A DNA stretch of 21,396 nt, from IMG/VR virus record IMGVR_UViG_3300037487_002249, positions 1-21,396 of that record, one strand, 5' to 3'. Positions 19,931 through 21,396 of the stretch are shown here, in pieces. Origin of the DNA: a virus. The position numbers and the translations under genes are program-made. Positions within the stretch are counted from its first letter, which is position 1; each line of letters opens with the position of its first letter. The notes under the pieces were generated by a model. The model made no database searches. It was not told where the DNA came from and was given only the letters and a program-made list of their open reading frames with translations.

Positions 19931-20872
19931 ATGAGTAACAATAAACCATTCGTATTCGATAACGAGATCAGATCGCAGTTGGCAGGCTACCTGGAAGAAC
20001 ACGACCTGACGCAGGCGCACATTGCGCGCAAGCTGGGCTTCACGGCCACGCGCATTTGCAAGTACCTGAACCTGGACAACCCGGAAGCCAAAGCGGAGGT
20101 CGATGCCGAACGGGTGCAGGATGCGGCCCGCAGTTTCCTGCGTCACCATTCGCGCCAGGTGGCGCTCCGTCAATCGCTTTACCCCAACGAAATCAGTGCT
20201 CGGGTTGCCGCGATCCTGCTGCAGGTGCGCCGGACTGGCGACATCGGGCTGATCCACGGCGACGCCGGAATCGGCAAGACGTGCGCTGCCGAATTGTTCT
20301 GCTCGGAAAATCCGACGTGCCTGTTCATCACCATCACCAGGTGGCGCCGCGACTCTATCGCGATCGAGGGGTTGCTCTTCAACGAGCTGAATAATGACAC
20401 CTGGCCGGGGAACATCCGCCGCGCGGTATGGATGGAGGAACTGCTCCGCGGATCCGACCGCATAATCATCGTCGATAGCGCGCACCGGTTGCACATGACT
20501 GGGTTCGAGTGGCTGTTTGACTTCCACGATGCCACCGGCTGCCCGCTCGGGTTGATCGGCAACGCGGACGTGCTGTCAACGGTCCACCGCAGCGACCAGC
20601 TCTCCAGTCGCATCGGCATCGTACGTGCGATCAACCGGTTCGAGAAGGACCCCAAGCACAACGCCCAGCGCATGATCGCCACCTATTGCGCCGAAGGTGC
20701 CCACGATCTGCTGCCAGATGCCACACGCATGGTCAACGAGAAGGGCCATCTGCGAAGCCTCAAAAAGCGGCTGCTGCTCACCAACGAGATCAGAGGCGAG
20801 TTCGAGGATTGGGGGACGGCATTCGAAGCGGCCGGCACCCAGCTCATTAAACCAGGCCGCGTCACCAAGTAG
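19931..20872 (+). CDS. Mu B-like AAA+ ATPase, target-DNA activator, 313 aa
   Basis: It binds target DNA and stimulates the transposase. An AGGAGAAAC ribosome-binding site precedes the start. Residues about 12-50 form a Cro-like HTH (LEEHDLTQAHIARKLGFTAT), as in MuB. The AAA+ domain follows: Walker A GDAGIGKT (110-117), Walker B IIIVDSAHRL (178-187; the usual Glu after Asp is Ser183), a sensor-1-like LIGN (208-211) and an arginine-finger-like SSRIG (226-229). Length and domain order are those of MuB/ExeA-like ATPases of transposable phages. Confidence 0.88.
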   Translation: MSNNKPFVFDNEIRSQLAGYLEEHDLTQAHIARKLGFTATRICKYLNLDNPEAKAEVDAERVQDAARSFLRHHSRQVALRQSLYPNEISARVAAILLQVRRTGDIGLIHGDAGIGKTCAAELFCSENPTCLFITITRWRRDSIAIEGLLFNELNNDTWPGNIRRAVWMEELLRGSDRIIIVDSAHRLHMTGFEWLFDFHDATGCPLGLIGNADVLSTVHRSDQLSSRIGIVRAINRFEKDPKHNAQRMIATYCAEGAHDLLPDATRMVNEKGHLRSLKKRLLLTNEIRGEFEDWGTAFEAAGTQLIKPGRVTK

Positions 20873-20903
20873 TAGCAAATAGAGAGCAACCATAAGGACA
20901 CAA

Positions 20904-21206
20904 ATGAGAACAGAACTTGAGAAAGCCCTGGAGACGCTGAAGCCGAACCTCAAGGCCGCGCATGAAATGCTTGCCGCGCATTCGGAAATCACGACCGCCT
21001 TGGAGCGGTTGGAGGCGCAGAACGAAGCCAGCAAGGCCGCCGTGCTGTACGCCTTGGACCGAATCAAGCGTGACGAGAAGGTGCGTTACCTGTGCGGCTA
21101 CGGGACGGAAATGTTTCACCTGCTGGCGACCGCCGCCGCGATCCATCTGGAGCAGACCGTCAAACAGGTGGAGGCGTACGTCTTCGACGAGAAGGAGGAA
21201 GCATGA
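20904..21206 (+). CDS. Small helical early protein, 100 aa
   Basis: It begins MRTELEKALETLKPNLKAAH and is entirely helical with a long central coiled coil (HSEITTALERLEAQNEASKA). AAGGACAC upstream may be its ribosome-binding site. The segment RYLCGYGTEMFHLLATAAAI could be a more hydrophobic core. It follows B and its stop overlaps the next start as ATGA. I know no family; genes at this place in Mu-like phages are variable early functions. Confidence 0.6.
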   Translation: MRTELEKALETLKPNLKAAHEMLAAHSEITTALERLEAQNEASKAAVLYALDRIKRDEKVRYLCGYGTEMFHLLATAAAIHLEQTVKQVEAYVFDEKEEA

Positions 21207-21396
21207 TGGGCCACTCGATCAGACGCGCCTATGCGCTCGGCTGCAAGCCTCCCCGCGCCGAGAACGCCAAACAGGAGGAACTGTTCACGTGCCCTGTCTG
21301 CGGACGCGGGAAATTTACGGCGGCGGGCCTGATGCGGCACAACTGCCGTATTCGGACCGATGTGATGTCTGCCAAACACCAAACCCCAGGAGAACT
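21203..21396 (+). CDS. Small zinc-finger protein (partial)
   Basis: The start ATGATG at 21203 overlaps the previous stop. The visible 64 residues begin MMGHSIRRAYALGCKPPRAE and hold one zinc-finger-like unit, FTCPVCGRGKFTAAGLMRHN with Cys after it: C-x2-C, then 'L-M-x-H-x-C'. This resembles a C2H2/C2HC finger. The frame is still open at the window edge, but AGGAGAA in the last bases looks like the ribosome-binding site of a following gene, so it probably ends soon. Likely a small DNA- or protein-binding early regulator. Confidence 0.55.
   Translation, partial: MMGHSIRRAYALGCKPPRAENAKQEELFTCPVCGRGKFTAAGLMRHNCRIRTDVMSAKHQTPGE

Noticed and set aside
18574-19938. 454-aa plus-strand frame inside the transposase
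   Set aside because: Out-of-phase shadow with Arg/Pro/Gly-rich composition and no motif.
18413-20527. 704-aa minus-strand frame opposite the transposase
   Set aside because: It is the reverse-strand shadow of A and B in GC-rich DNA; the plus strand has clear catalytic and Walker motifs.
1-21396. Phage ends (TG...CA) or target-site duplication
   Set aside because: Both window edges lie inside phage genes; no terminal repeat or host junction is visible.

Overview
The window is the central part of a Mu-like transposable prophage or phage genome. It is GC-rich and densely packed, and no host genes are visible. The DDE transposase (17837-19909), the MuB-like ATPase (19931-20872), a Mu-type portal, an I-like protease/scaffold and a gp36-like protein identify the element. 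The host is probably Gram-negative, because there is a lipoprotein with a good lipobox. The style of the transposase (an EHGTA motif) and the many 7-nt tandem repeats at gene borders remind me of Verrucomicrobiota or related PVC bacteria, but that is inference and was not tested.

Layout. A divergent control region at about 13762-13857 separates two arms. The left arm is transcribed leftward (minus strand): a 159-aa protein of unknown function (13282-13761); a poorly coding stretch with a strong hairpin (12814-13281); a lipoprotein; a membrane/coiled-coil protein; two small proteins; small and large terminase; portal; protease/scaffold; a DUF2190-like decoration protein; major capsid; a gp36-like protein; a MuF-like minor head protein; a gpG-like protein; and tail genes, ending in a truncated tail protein at base 1. 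The right arm is transcribed rightward (plus strand): a small HTH protein, three small ORFs, a minimal family-X DNA polymerase-like nucleotidyltransferase, three unknown or DNA-binding proteins, a disordered protein, a DUF3102-like protein, transposase A, ATPase B, a small helical protein and a zinc-finger protein cut off by the window end. Neither end of the phage genome is in the window, and no endolysin is recognisable.

Many genes are coupled by 4-nt ATGA or GTGA start/stop overlaps, or by TAATG. I used these overlaps to choose most starts, so several genes below are shorter than the longest open frame. The right arm would supply replicative transposition: A as strand-transferase, B as target-binding ATPase, and PolX-like possibly for gap filling. 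The left arm supplies packaging, head and tail.

The most unusual feature is a set of at least fourteen short tandem arrays, twelve with 7-nt and two with 8-nt periods. Each has a different unit. They sit at gene junctions, in gene termini, or in frame inside the portal and terminase genes. The second is the compact polymerase X next to the transposition genes. The divergent operator-like dyad and a 22-bp perfect palindrome inside the DUF3102-like gene are also worth checking.
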